Source of the DNA: Lepidostoma basale
Taxonomy: Eukaryota > Arthropoda > Insecta > Trichoptera > Lepidostomatidae
Length of the DNA: 64,000 nucleotides
Reading direction: 5' to 3'
Assembly: GCA_022606425.2 (NCBI GenBank)
Contig: JAHDVF020000581.1
Location: forward strand, 434,001 to 498,000
Below, one piece after another: positions 42,900 through 53,413 of the stretch. The notes below the pieces were generated by a model. It searched no databases, was not told the DNA's origin, and was given only the letters and a program-made list of their open reading frames with translations. Position numbers and translations under genes: made by a program. The stretch's first letter is position 1; every line of letters begins with the position of its first letter.

Positions 42900-43045
42900 A
42901 TATTCAGATTTTACTGAAATCTCTTGATGGAAGTTAATTTTAAATAATAATTAAATAAAACAATGTGCTTTAACTACTTTTGTCTTTATTTAGACAGCGA
43001 CCGGTTTCGCCAGGCTCGCTGGCATCGACAGACTGGTGACTATAT
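42900..43045 (-). repeat. HH repeat, single (ACCGGT subfamily)
   Basis: TTTAACTACTTTTGTCTTTA and the stem II/GAA/ACCGGT block identical to the left arm at 13948, ending at CGACAGACTGGTG. Confidence 0.65.
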
Positions 43046-43049
43046 ATGT

Positions 43050-43340
43050 GTACATACAGATCAGGGGTGGTAAACATGATTCAGACCGAATCAGCTTGAA
43101 AAAATGCGTTGCTATAAATCCTTCCCTCCTCAGTTCAAGGGGGTTATACCTAAGCATACCCGAGAGAAATGCCGTTGGATAGAGCCAAGGATATACCCTG
43201 TACTCTCTCATGTAGAGGGTTCTCAAGAATTTCTTTTGAACCCTCTACAACATATACTGACCCAGAATACTGAGCCTCATGAGGATTCCATATAATGGAG
43301 CTCATCCATATCCTCGAGCCTGCTTCTGACTAAGGAGTTA
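43050..43340 (-). mobile_element. LINE-G fragment
   Basis: Minus strand REYRVYPWLYPTAFLSGMLR, YNPLELRREGFIATHFFKLI, related to the 42118-42429 frame. Shows the block just upstream of LRQRQ. Confidence 0.6.
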
Positions 43341-43375
43341 TATGGAGTGAGAATCAATAGTTAACAAGTTGTATA

Positions 43376-43660
43376 CAGTCATCGTCATCGGCTGTCCCTC
43401 GTGTCCGAGGAAGACTGTCCTTCACGGTTGTGGGTCTGCATGTGACTGAAGAGCCCGATCCTGGACCCACAAATTCTGGGGCATCTGAAGCAGGGGAAGG
43501 CGCTAGTAATGGAGCCGTCACCGTCTCCCAGTGGTCTCTCCTTTCTCCTCCTCTTCCTCTCTGCGACGTCGTCTCTGGGCTGTGCTTCAAAGTGTATACA
43601 GTGTATACAATAATTAGGTTCAAATAACCTGTTGTTTACAAATATAAAAAACAACGGGAA
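43376..43660 (-). mobile_element. LINE C-terminus with a C2H2 finger
   Basis: Minus strand QPRDDVAERKRRRKERPLGD, then FPCFRCPRICGSRIGLFSHM QTH. One C-x2-C-x12-H-x3-H finger close to the end of a basic segment, a known ending for some LINE reverse transcriptases. No upstream RT is present, so the family is unsure. SINE-1 distal sequence overlaps the right edge. Confidence 0.6.
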
Positions 43661-43688
43661 CTACCATATTAAAGGTCCAAGTGATAAT

Positions 43689-43883
43689 CGGGTGGTGGTC
43701 TAGGGGATTGAACGCTTGGCTTCTGATCAAGGGGACTTGGGTTCGAGCCTGGACACGACCAGATTCCTTCTTCATAATAATGAGCTATTTTCGGCTCACA
43801 TTGAAGATTGTAAAATAAATTCTAATATCATTGATTAAAATCTTTGGTGTTAGTCTTTTTAAAAAATAAAAATAAAAATAAAT
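43689..43883 (+). repeat. SINE-3, complete copy
   Basis: CGGGTGGTGGTCTAGGGG (A-box), GGTTCGAGCC (B-box), body TTCATAATAATGAGCTATTT and an A-rich tail. tRNA-derived head, unlike SINE-1. Confidence 0.85.
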
Positions 43884-43885
43884 CA

Positions 43886-44158
43886 CAAGAACCAGAAAAA
43901 AAATTACTTTTTGCTTCATACCAATTCCTTGGATTGAAACTAGCTGAGAAATATTCGATATTAAACAAAGTATCGCGCTGCACTGAAGACTTCATCCTAC
44001 ATACATATTTTTTAGATGATACCGACTCGTTTTATACGTCAAATGTATTTAGAATATTCCTCGATTCCCACATAAAAAATATTTTACACCGCAATTCCTA
44101 CTGCAAGCAAACACATCTGTTTATCAAGAGTCTGCGAATTATAATATGCGATGAATAA
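43886..44158 (+). CDS. Unassigned open frame downstream of SINE-3
   Basis: A frame continuing from the SINE tail (LLFASYQFLGLKLAEKYSIL, TEDFILHTYFLDDTDSFYTS, FLDSHIKNILHRN, ending IICDE). Composition is less AT-skewed than random frames here, with spread Cys, Asp and His. Family not recognised. Could be a fragment of a host exon or an unknown element. Confidence 0.2.
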   Translation, partial: QEPEKKLLFASYQFLGLKLAEKYSILNKVSRCTEDFILHTYFLDDTDSFYTSNVFRIFLDSHIKNILHRNSYCKQTHLFIKSLRIIICDE

Positions 44159-44925
44159 TCATGAACAAGCTCACATACAATAGGTACACATTAAATTAAA
44201 ATGCACATAGAGTATAGTGCGGAAAGATGGCCCAAATCTAAATGTTTTTTTTCAAAATCTTTTGTAACAATAAAAAATAATGTAGTATTTTTCTCCGTTT
44301 TTGTCCTAAGGCATTATCAAATGTGAAACTACTAGAAAACATATGTTTTCGTTCGTATTGATTATAAAAAAATTATATAATACATGATTGAATCCGTTAA
44401 ATAATATTACAATGTAAACATAATTTTACTTTATGATTTTTGTGTGATTAAGGGGAACAAACCCTTCACAATTTTTTTTAAATCGTTTTTTTTTCTCGCT
44501 CAAATTTTGAAAGCATAATATATTGTGAGAATATCGAAGAGAGCAAAAATTTCAATAATAAATATTAATGTAGTTATTACAATTATATAATGTTATCCCT
44601 AAGTATTGAATACAATGCTTGATAACCTGGTAAATACGTGAAAAATCTTTATTTTGTCGAGAGTGGTTTATTACAATTTTAATTTCTTTATGGTAGTTGT
44701 CAAAAATTAATGTTAATGCAGCTATTATACTCGTATATATTGTGTTATGGTTCCTTGCGTCGAATGTATATTGAAATTCTTCATTTACACTTCACCTCAA
44801 CATGTGCAGAATGCTAAGGAACACAATGGAATACCTATAAAATATAATCAGCGAGCGATTATAATTTATACTCTATATTGTTTATTGAACAATGATACAA
44901 TTGAACCCCATATAAATAATTAATA
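44159..44925. other. AT-rich spacer with HH-like trace
   Basis: 44290-44370 has AAGGCATTATCAAATGTGAA and ACATATGTTTTCGTTCG. Otherwise nothing. Confidence 0.35.
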
Positions 44926-45080
44926 TGAATGAAACCGTCTGTTATCTAGAAGTTTTGTTATATTTTATGTCAATTACCTGTTTCGCCTGTCTAAGACGTT
45001 TTTCGACACATGTCATTCATATAAAATATAATAAAATTTCAAGAAAATAGACATTCTCATTCGTTTTTATTAGACTGCAT
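44926..45080. repeat. HH-like inverted repeat (GCCTT subfamily)
   Basis: TCTAGAAGTTTTGTTATATT faces AATATAATAAAATTTCAAGA. The centre is partly deleted. Confidence 0.55.
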
Positions 45081-45189
45081 TTAAAACATTAGATTTTTCT
45101 ACAGTAACTTGTTTTTGCATTTTGAGGGTAACATAACGAGTACATGAATTATTAGAAAGAAGCAGAAATGGAGAAATAACGAGGAAAAC

Positions 45190-45340
45190 AATTAACTAGT
45201 TAATTATTTAGTACCTTAGGTATATCTGAATCTCTCTGTGTCATACTACCCTGAAGACGGAGGCTACAACGATCTCTGAAATGTCGGACGAAGAGGTTGC
45301 CTAGAGAAACGGAAATACCCTAGATCCCAAAGAACATAGA
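45190..45340 (+). ncRNA. Hammerhead-like motif, diverged subfamily
   Basis: CUGAAGA (45251-45257), C, GGAG..CUCU weak stem II, GAAATGTCGG. The flanks differ from other subfamilies. Confidence 0.35.
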
Positions 45341-45714
45341 ACGAATATATTATTATATATTATACAATTCAACCATGTTAGAAATGAATGCGTGTGAATG
45401 GTATATTTTACAAATCTGTAGGTTTAGAATTTTTTTCTATTTAATTATGATTATTTGAACACAGAGTGTTCTACCGCACTTTACTCTGTTTAATATTCTT
45501 AAGCTGTATTACTGTCCCCACACAAATCAAGTCTCACAAGTATGTACATACAAAATTACTTAAATAATTAATCATGCTTGTTAATATGCATATTTGTTTA
45601 AGCAGATAATCAGTGATCGAACTATCCAAATACTTTTAATTATTATTATTATTTATAAATAAATGGTTACGTATGTACTCGTATTGTTTTTTTAACAATG
45701 ATGTATAACTCCAT
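45341..45714. other. AT-rich spacer
   Basis: Nothing recognised. Confidence 0.4.
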
Positions 45715-45865
45715 GTTAAATAATTAATATGAATGAAAATGTCTGTCTTCTAGAAGTTTTATTATATTTTAGATGGAATAACATGTTTCGCCCTTCTAAG
45801 GCATTATCAAATGTCATGACAATGTCACATAATACAATAAAACTAGAAGACAGACGCCTGCGTAT
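45715..45865. repeat. HH-like inverted repeat (GCCTT subfamily)
   Basis: AATGAAAATGTCTGTCTTCT, ACATGTTTCGCCCTTCTAAG, then a shortened right arm ATAATACAATAAAACTAGAA. Confidence 0.55.
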
Positions 45866-45892
45866 GTCTTTGAAGTAATTAAGAGATTTCCA

Positions 45893-46060
45893 TAAACCCT
45901 AAACCTCCCCTCGCCCTTTTGGGAGGGACACTCCGGGCCATACATTTAGCCCCATCATAAAACAACTACCAAATCACATTCCAACAATGTTTCCTACAGA
46001 CGTAAGAGGAATAGCCATTAGAGATGAACCTCTGTAAGCCAGAAGATCCAAGTCCATTAG
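45893..46060 (+). repeat. LINE-J 3'-end repeat
   Basis: GGGCCATACATTTAGCCCCA, GTTTCCTACAGACGTAAGAG and CCTCTGTAAGCCAGAAGATC: the reverse complement of the 1426 unit. Confidence 0.65.
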
Positions 46061-46244
46061 TTAATGGGCACGGCGTAAAAAAGAACTGTGGGCAATCAGC
46101 GACTAAGGGTCTTATTTATGCCTATCAATTTTGTTTAGATCACATAAATTAATTATACATTACTCCGAAATACGAAACTACAGAAGTAAGTTTTTGTGTT
46201 GCTCTCGGCCAAGAAGCATACCTGCACCTGCAGCTCCACCTATA

Positions 46245-46500
46245 GACGACCTTTGTGGCCGAGTGGTAAGTGCATTGACTGCCACCCCAAAGGTTCCGGG
46301 ATCGATTCCCGGCGAGGGCAGTGTAATTGTCACACTGTTTTTGGTATGGTGTAGAATTCACGTGACAATAAAATGGTGATAGATTAGATACCTGTCACAT
46401 GTCACGAGAATCACTATGATAGCTATAATACCCTTTACATCGATTTGGCTCATGCTGTCATGATGTAAAGAGCGATTCAACAAAATAATAATAATAATAT
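46245..46500 (+). repeat. SINE-1, full-length copy
   Basis: GACGACCTTTGTGGCCGAGT, A-box and B-box (GGGATCGATTCC) present, body GAATTCACGTGACAATAAAA, distal CCTTTACATCGATTTGGCTC and an (AAT)n tail. The reference copy for the family. Confidence 0.9.
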
Positions 46501-46609
46501 CAAAAAGGCCGACAAAATATAAAAATAGGTTTATTTTAATTTCGATAAATTAAAATATTTATTTTTTAAATTATATGTTTATAAATTATATAATTCATTT
46601 TACTTTTTA

Positions 46610-46905
46610 TTACTTTATCTAAAATCGGTGCTATTTTGGCATAGTAATACCAAAAGCATAGATGTGCAGAGGATGCTGTCATCGCGAACCCCAAAAAGAT
46701 TGCTGGAGTGGCACCCAGGTGGTAGAAGACCAATTGGACGACCAAGGCTGCGATGGGAGGATGAAGTTGGGAGAGATGGGGCAAAATTGTTACGAGTGTC
46801 AGATTGGAGGGTCGAAGCGGAGGACAGGAAGAGTTGGAGGCGAAGAATACTGGAGGCTAAGGCTCGATATGGGCTGTAGGGCCATCGAAGAAGAAGAATA
46901 CCAAA
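46610..46905 (+). mobile_element. LINE-K 3' fragment
   Basis: Plus strand SIDVQRMLSSRTPKRLLEWH, PGGRRPIGRPRLRWEDEVGR, DWRVEAEDRKSWRRRILEAK and ARYGL stop, then GAAGAAGAATA. A distinct family with intact frame. Confidence 0.82.
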
Positions 46906-47849
46906 AGTGTCGGCAACCAAAGGTTAAACTGAGCCAAAATGACAATAAATAAATCCTGAAGTGTTCTTTTTAGTAAAAGGATACCTCTTCCAACAGTTAA
47001 AACATTGTAGGTCTACGCCATTAAGACAGTTAAAGATCTAAACATTTTGGTAATTATAGATCCAATTTATATCTAAGTAATTTTTGATAACAGGTGAATA
47101 TGGGCGCTCATTTAAATACCTTTCTTAAGTCATCTGTGTACAATCATAAAAAGAATAACTGTTAACCGTAATCAGCCATTCTTCTATGCTAATCATTGGT
47201 AAACTTGTTAAGATTTTATTGCTTTCTGTTTTATTGCGCATGAAGTACGTACCTACGATTAATTATGCATACAAAAAGGTTAAATTTCTAATTATTATGG
47301 TGGGAAATACTTATAAATCACTGTTTTTATCTGCCAACGGAACATATATAGTATTATCAACTAATTTATGAAACGCTAAATAGTTTTTGTAATTACAAAT
47401 TCCGATTTTTATTTGTTTATTGAATTATTGTAGGTCGGTCACTTGGCTTCAATCCGTTGTGAACTTGACAAAGTATGTGGCATATACCGAAGTACCTAGT
47501 TAATTGGGATTTTAAGTAAATTTACAATTAGTGCACTTAAAATAGGTATATAATATATTTATATGATAAGTCTACTTAACAATTTATTGAACGCCAAAGC
47601 ATTAACCCTCTGGAATTCCATTGTAACATACTTTCAAATGTACCTATGTTTTTTCCAAATAACAATTTTCTATATTTTTTTATATGATCATCATGTATTA
47701 TTAATATTTAATATTATTTATTAGTTCTTACTGTTAAAAAATAGAAAATAATTGTTAGTACCTAGGTACATACAACAAATAGCACAGGTTATTTTTTAAA
47801 TTTGAACTATTGTATCTAATTTTAAATGCGTTTTTTATTTAGTTTTTAT
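46906..47849. other. AT-rich spacer
   Basis: Nothing recognised over 900 bases. Confidence 0.4.
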
Positions 47850-47858
47850 TATATTTTT

Positions 47859-47897
47859 ACACCTGAAGATGGAGGTATCCTCCGAAACATGTCGTGT
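47859..47897 (+). ncRNA. Best hammerhead ribozyme candidate
   Basis: Stem I ACAC/GUGU (47859-47862, 47894-47897); CUGAAGA (47863-47869); one extra U; stem II GGAGG-UAU-CCUCC (47871-47883); GAA (47884-47886); stem III ACAUGU (47887-47892); C at 47893 as the cleavage site. All conserved type I core bases are present. Departures: one extra base between A9 and stem II, and a two-base-pair stem III that may need dimer formation. Role by family knowledge: self-cleavage of retroelement RNA. Activity untested. Confidence 0.65.
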
Positions 47898-47989
47898 TTT
47901 TTTAATATTTTTTATTAAACAGTGGATTAAACAAAGTTTTTCAAACTCCTAAGTACTTAACAATATAATAAACTCGCATCTCATATAAG

Positions 47990-48168
47990 AAATTGGCTGC
48001 GCTTAGTTATAGATCGAATGATGGAAGATGGAGCTAGAAGGTTACCGAATGGAGGCCAATGTTGAGCCGAAGAAGTGGAGACAGCCTACCAGGTGGAGCG
48101 ATGATATTGTGCGGACGGCCGGAAGGACCTGGAGAACACTGGCAAGAGACTCTTTCATATATTTGTAG
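47990..48168 (+). mobile_element. LINE C-terminal fragment
   Basis: Plus strand in one frame near 48070-48150: RPTRWSDDIVRTAGRTWRTL ARDS. The preceding piece is out of frame. Another GRPxRW-type LINE end. Confidence 0.65.
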
Positions 48169-48242
48169 ATATTGATTCTCATGACATGTGACAGGTAGCT
48201 AACAATAAAAATGGTGAATTCTACCAGATCAAGCACAGCGTG
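48169..48242 (-). repeat. SINE-1 fragment
   Basis: ATTGATTCTCATGACATGTG and AATGGTGAATTCTACCAGA in reverse, ending at the SINE-2 tail. Confidence 0.65.
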
Positions 48243-48256
48243 AGAATAAAAAAAAA

Positions 48257-48720
48257 CTAACTAACTAACCATCACGCCGTCTCCCCAAAAGGGTAGGCAG
48301 AAAGAATGGACTGTTACACTTTAACCGATGCGGCACTCCATCCTTCTCTTTTCGCCCCGCGGGAGACGCGGTGTGATGGCAATAGGCATCTCCCGCGCAC
48401 ACTTCGATCGTCCAACATCCACAAAATAAATCTAAAATAAATAATGTTAAATACAATGATATATAATAAAATAACAAAATATAAATAAATTAACACAAAA
48501 TGTTCTTTTAAGATAGTGCACATATTGTCTATTTAATTTATGTTCCACGCATTCACCTTTTTTTTCATTAGAAGTAATTAATCACTTAAAACAAAAGTAA
48601 AAACTTAAAAATAATATTGAAGAAATTATTCAAATTGTCATTGGAATAAATGAGAATTTTATTTATAAACCTGTCAAAAACCTGTGAGAATTTTATTTTA
48701 AATAATAAAAATGTTTCTAT
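48257..48720 (-). repeat. SINE-2, long copy
   Basis: (TTAG)n at 48257, LINE-A-type end, hairpin arms CGGGAGACGC and GCATCTCCCGCG. The GGTTCGCAACC block between them is deleted. Then the AT-rich 5' half, matching 12120-12465 (GAAATTATTCAAATTGTCAT). Confidence 0.82.
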
Positions 48721-49394
48721 AAGTAAATAGAGATAAAAGATTGCATTATTAATTACTGAATCAATATTTATGTTCCATGATGTTTTGCTCGAAAACTTTA
48801 TATAAAAATATCACTATACTTATATACTCACATTATCCTCATTTTCTATGTTCCTTTTTCCTTATTGGAGAGATTATTTAAGTTATATAAAAACGTAATA
48901 AGAAAATGTAAGCTTCAAGCATAATGTAAATAAAAATAAAAGATTTCTAGATGACAAACCTTGAATGCTCCATAAATCACAGCTTTTCTGGGAAAAATAT
49001 TTGTCACGGTATATTTATTGGCCGCTAGCTATTTTCAGTGTGTATCTATTCTTCCACAGCTTAGTATTATATCTTAAATTTAAGAAAAAATGTATACTTG
49101 GAGAATGAACTAATACCATATTATTTAAGGAAATTAAACAGGTATTCACATTAATCTTAATAAAACACGTGTCTTGGATATTATGGAAAAGATATACGAT
49201 GAAGTCTGGTAAAAAAATAAAACTGGTCCAAGTTATAGCATAGAAATTGGAGTGACATCTCCAGGTGTTATCTAGCAATACGTTAATGGCGGTAGCCTTT
49301 CACATTGCGTTAATAAAAAGATCTTCTGCTTAATGGTTAAAATCCAATCTTCATAGATGGCGCTAGTGGGTAGATTGAAACTAACATGTGAAGT
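48721..49394. other. AT-rich spacer
   Basis: Nothing recognised. Confidence 0.4.
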
Positions 49395-49605
49395 TTGGTG
49401 TTACATATTAACATATATACAACTTCCAAAAATTTGTCAGACATGGTGATCGTCAGAAAGGTGGAATGGGGAATGTTGTATTACATAAAGCGTGCGCTTA
49501 ACCCAACCAATGACAGGTCATAAGTCCTGTAAACACTTTGATCGCCATATTCTGTTTCCAATTTGCATCTTCGTCTCTATTGAGATACAATTAATATATG
49601 ATGAA
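49395..49605 (+). repeat. Solitary arm of the 19492-type element
   Basis: ACATATATACAACTTCCAAA, AATGACAGGTCATAAGTCCT and TCTATTGAGATACAATTAAT. A solo terminal repeat. Confidence 0.7.
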
Positions 49606-49850
49606 GATGCAATTTTAAACAATTTATCAAGAGATTGGATGTCGTCACAATAGTTTTCTAGACATGTATGAATATTTTATTTTTTTATTTTATTGGTACA
49701 CAAACAAAGGATCTAAAGTACAACAGTAATATTTAAGAAAAACATATATAATATCAGATTAAACACTTCAATTAGATGTGTAGGTACATCAAGTTCATAA
49801 TACTGGCAGTGCAATTGTTATGCACCACCTCTCAGTGAAAATAACTGTCA

Positions 49851-50080
49851 GGTAAAATAAGATATTGGCGTAAGATAAAGAAACATACACAATTTAAGTA
49901 AAATAAAGTAATGGCAGATGATAAAGAAGAAATACACAAATCAAGTAAAATAAGAAAAAAGCATGAGACAAAGAAAAAATACATAAATCTGGTAAAATAA
50001 GATGAAACAGCTCAGGACAAAGTAAAAATAAACAATCAGGTAAAATAAGACAATAGCCTAAGATAGAGAAAAAATATTAT
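49851..50080. repeat. Degenerate minisatellite, about 47-bp period, five copies
   Basis: Each unit starts GGTAAAATAAGA or AGTAAAATAA and contains a GATAAAG/GACAAAG word about 22 bases later and AATACACAA-like ends. Copies are strongly diverged. Confidence 0.75.
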
Positions 50081-50104
50081 ATATTTTGCATATTATATTT
50101 TGGC

Positions 50105-50265
50105 TATCAAATCAAATACTTAAAGGCGGCAAAATCGACAAGCGTGTACGTGACGATGTATAAATGTAGAGGAATCTAGAAAGGTATGTCAGGACAGAGC
50201 AGTATGGCGGTCCATCCTCTCTGCCTACCTCTCCAACTACACGGCATGTTGGTTATCTAGTTATT
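50105..50265 (+). mobile_element. LINE-A fragment
   Basis: KYLKAAKSTSVYVTMYKCRG-type frame damage, then the VCQDRAVWRSILSAYLSNYT region and a diverged GTTATCTAGTTATT tail. Confidence 0.7.
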
Positions 50266-50869
50266 TAATTGGCTATGCATTTTATATCTTATGGTATATT
50301 GGTACATTTATATCTTGGTTTTGTTCTAGTCCATATTTTAACTAGACAATTGAAACCAGAGAAATTATAATTTAAATATGCTATATATTTATTATTGCGA
50401 CACACTAAACGATTTTTTATTCGAATTCAAAAAAACTAAGTGTCTGCGATGCCAGATGAGTCGGGACCCACATTTTGTGAAGCGCTGTTTATTTCTATGT
50501 TTACCTTTACATTTATATGCTAACAGATTATACGTCTATTTACATAATATTTCATGTGAAAATTTGGCAAAGGCATTGATTTAAAATTACATCACAAACA
50601 GAATACATAAGAGTGTTTATCAAAGTAAGTAATGATAGACGTACAAATAAATAAAAAATCTTACCTTTAGGCGTAGTATAGAAAATTCATAAATAATGCA
50701 ACTTAGTTATTGTTTACACAATGTACGAGTATATAATCACTATTCACCAAAACAGGTTTTATTTAATGTGTATAAAATTTAATGTTAAAAATGTATCTTT
50801 ATAAATATTTAGGTACAGATAGAAATGACTGTCACGTTAATAACAAATGTATTACAGTTTTATTCAGGA
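50266..50869. other. AT-rich spacer
   Basis: A 68-codon plus frame at 50378 (CLRCQMSRDPHFVKRCLFLC) is unrecognised and weak. Confidence 0.35.
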
Positions 50870-51120
50870 TGTCGTAAGAGATCACTATAATAATGTTCGT
50901 GAGAACTTTCGCGACGATTTTATACGTCCGCTTGACGTCTGCAGCAGCTTTTACGACTGAAGCGCATAGATCAATCTACCAGGAGAGCAGAAAGTGTAAA
51001 GGTTGCCGATTTGAGCTTATACTAACAACTGTGAGACGTCTTTGAAAGGACGCCCGACCGGCGACGCCCCCACCCAAAAGCTCCGACGAGCGGTCTAATT
51101 ATATCAAATAATTAACTTAC
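50870..51120 (-). promoter_or_regulatory. GC-richer non-repetitive island, possible promoter
   Basis: Notably richer in GC than its surroundings and not matching other repeats here. On the minus strand TATAAAATC (50916-50924) stands alone. No ORF supports a gene to its left. Speculative. Confidence 0.2.
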
Positions 51121-51455
51121 AATATGCAGACACGTTATAAAAATGTCAACAAAGATATTATATTTTAGCAATTTAAAATATAATTTATTTTGACATTTTG
51201 GTAAGGTGGTTTATAACTTATTTTGATTTTTGTGTGTTGTAGCTGGTCCCACGAATCTTAATTTGAGATTTCTGGACTCAAGTGATTTCATATCAACGCA
51301 AAACTGTAAAATCTTGATACGTCTGAAAAATATAAACTCATTTAAATTTTTTTTATTGCCGTTTTGTGACTCAATTAAAAACTGCTATTTTTAAAAGAAA
51401 TGTATGATAAACTTAAAGATATTGAATAACAAAAAAATAATATTTAACCACGGTA
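51121..51455. other. AT-rich spacer
   Basis: Nothing recognised. Confidence 0.4.
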
Positions 51456-51467
51456 AGTTTATTATAA

Positions 51468-51929
51468 ACCTATCCAAAAAAGCTAGAATGGCAGTGCACA
51501 ATGGTGTTCTTCTACCGACCCTTATGTATGGAAGCAAAACATGGAACTGGCAAAAGAAGGATGAAAGTAGAATAAATGCAGTAGAAATGAGATCTCTTAG
51601 ATGAATGTGTGGATACTCGGTGTATGATAGAATGTCGAATGAAAATATAATAAGTGAATGCGATGCGAATGATGGTATTATGAACAAAATAATGAAAGGA
51701 TCTTTAAGATGTTTTGGACACATGTAAAAAATGAATGAAGAAAAAATGGTAAAAAAATTATATGTTAACGAACTAAATGGAACCAGAAATAGAGGAAGAC
51801 CGATGAAAACGTGGCACGATCAAATAAATCAAATATTGAAGCGAGAGAAATATGTCAGGAAAGAAAAGTGTGGTAGTCCAATCTTTCTGCCTACCCCTTC
51901 GGGGAGACTGCGTGATGGTTAGTTAGTTT
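51468..51929 (+). mobile_element. LINE-A 3' copy with 12-bp target duplication
   Basis: SKKARMAVHNGVLLPTLMYG, SKTWNWQKKDESRINAVEMR, a break, NRGRPMKTWHDQINQIL, a 75-base deletion of the RNRRACM region, then the standard end. Flanked by AGTTTATTATAA at 51456-51467 and 51930-51941. Confidence 0.9.
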
Positions 51930-51941
51930 AGTTTATTATAA

Positions 51942-52065
51942 TTTATGCCGGCTAGTTTCGCTTGGACTCAAGCTTCATCAGGGCAGTATTGAAACTTGGG
52001 TCCAAGCAAAACAAGTTGGCTTCAATTATAATAACTATACCTTGGGTAAATACAATGTGTTTTAT
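51942..52065. repeat. HH repeat pair (GCUUG/CAAGC subfamily)
   Basis: Minus-strand unit: CUGAUGA (51981-51975), A, stem II GCUUG-AGUC-CAAGC, GAA, ACUAGC, C. Plus-strand unit downstream is eroded (TTGAAACTTGGGTCCAAGCA). The pair is inverted with a short spacer. The minus unit has an intact core; only the stem III closing base is changed (U to C). Confidence 0.6.
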
Positions 52066-52369
52066 TATTTTATATCTATAAGTTTAAAATGTCTAACCAC
52101 AAAGTAAGTGATTTATATGAAAAGGAAAATGTGTGATATTCCGATATAAACATTTTTTCGTAAACATAGTGAAAAAGTAAAATATTATATAATATATTAA
52201 CAAAAAACATTCTTATATTATATTAACATAATTTTTTAATGCTTTTTAATATTTTTAAAACATCGAAATTTCCAGGAACGAAGAAAGGAAGGTTAGTTTA
52301 GATTAGTATAAGAATTTAAGTCAATTCAATAAAGATAATGATTAAGATTAAAAGGCTAGCTAAATGAAT
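52066..52369. other. AT-rich spacer
   Basis: Nothing recognised. Confidence 0.4.
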
Positions 52370-52500
52370 AGACTAACCACCTAACATGTCATGATAATCA
52401 ATAGCTAAAAAGTGTAGATAGTAATTGGGTTCAAATAACATGTTGCATACGAATATGTGGAAAGCAACGGGAAACTACCATATTAAAGAACCAGCAAAGT
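52370..52500 (+). repeat. SINE-1 distal fragment
   Basis: ACTAACCACCTAACATGTCA, GGGTTCAAATAACATGTTG and GCAACGGGAAACTACCATAT: the longer 3' variant, also seen at 43600-43670. Confidence 0.6.
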
Positions 52501-52589
52501 TGTTAATAGACTATACTGCAAACCAATCTTTAGGACTGTAACTAAAAAAAGGCGTGTAAAACACTGTAGAATTCAATAAGGACGATTTT

Positions 52590-52745
52590 TTTATGAATTA
52601 AAACACTGTTTTATTTATTTTTGAGTTTATTTTTCTCGACACGTTTCGAAGGTTTTACAACTTCGTCATCGGGGTAACGATATAAACTCAAGTGTAAAAC
52701 TTTCGAAACATGTCGAGATAAATAAACTAAAAAACGGAAAGAAAA
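52590..52745. repeat. HH repeat pair (GAAGGU subfamily)
   Basis: Minus unit: CCGAUGA, C, GAAG..CUUC stem II, GAA, ACGUGU, C, GAG. The plus unit after 52685 keeps only AAACTTTCGAAACATGTCGA. Core position 4 is C instead of U. Confidence 0.6.
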
Positions 52746-52933
52746 TATTGCTATAATTCATTAAAATTCGTCATTTTAATGTATTATTTTAAGTAATTAA
52801 GGATTGTATATGTAGATCGTTTGAATGTTTTAAGAAAGTGTGATTCTAGAGACAATATAGGTAGCAGTAAACAAATAAAATTTGATTTATACCATCAGAA
52901 ATATGTCTGTGAAATATTGTGTTGTGAAAATAT

Positions 52934-53402
52934 CTTCTTTTTCTTCTTCTTCAAGTGCCCTGTCGGGTCCCCCCAACGTTGGCGATCACCTCGGCGAACC
53001 TGTCCCTGTCATGCGCCGCTCGAAACAGCTTCTCCACACTTCGGATGCCGGTCCACTCCCTCACGTTTCGTGGCCAGGACATGTGTCTCCTCCCGGGCCC
53101 TCGACATTCCTCAACTTTCTTTCTAATATCAGTTGAAGAAGGTTGTACTTTTCCCCACGTAGTATATGACCCAGATGTGAAATTTTACAAACCTTGATAG
53201 TTGATAACAGTTCCCTATCAACTCTAGATCGCCTCAGGACTTCGGTATTGGTAACCATGCCTGTCCAGGGAATTCTGAGCATTCGGCTTCCAGTCTGTTC
53301 ATTGAGTTGACTTTCAAGGTCCACGATTCACATCCATACAATAAAACAGACCACACAATACATAGCATTTGATCATTCTCTGGCATTCATTCATTCTTCT
53401 CA
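52934..53402 (-). mobile_element. LINE-B 3' copy with 11-bp target duplication
   Basis: Minus strand LRIPWTGMVTNTEVLRRSRV, DRELLSTIKVCKISHLGHIL and RGEKYNLLQLILERK, a frame break, then HVSWPRNVREWTGI-like and VIANVGGTRQGT. The reversed (GAA)n tail starts at 52934. Flanked by TGTGAAAATAT (52923-52933, 53403-53413). Confidence 0.9.
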
Positions 53403-53413
53403 TGTGAAAATAT

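Noticed and set aside
43376..43660. Host zinc-finger gene
   Set aside because: A single finger after a basic tract in a short frame among LINE remains fits a LINE C-terminus better.
49851..50080. CRISPR array
   Set aside because: Units are diverged throughout with no constant repeat/variable spacer layout, and the genome is eukaryotic.
3551..51929. TTAG tracts as telomeric repeats
   Set aside because: Insect telomeres are TTAGG. These are 4-base TTAG runs always attached to LINE-A or SINE-2 3' ends.
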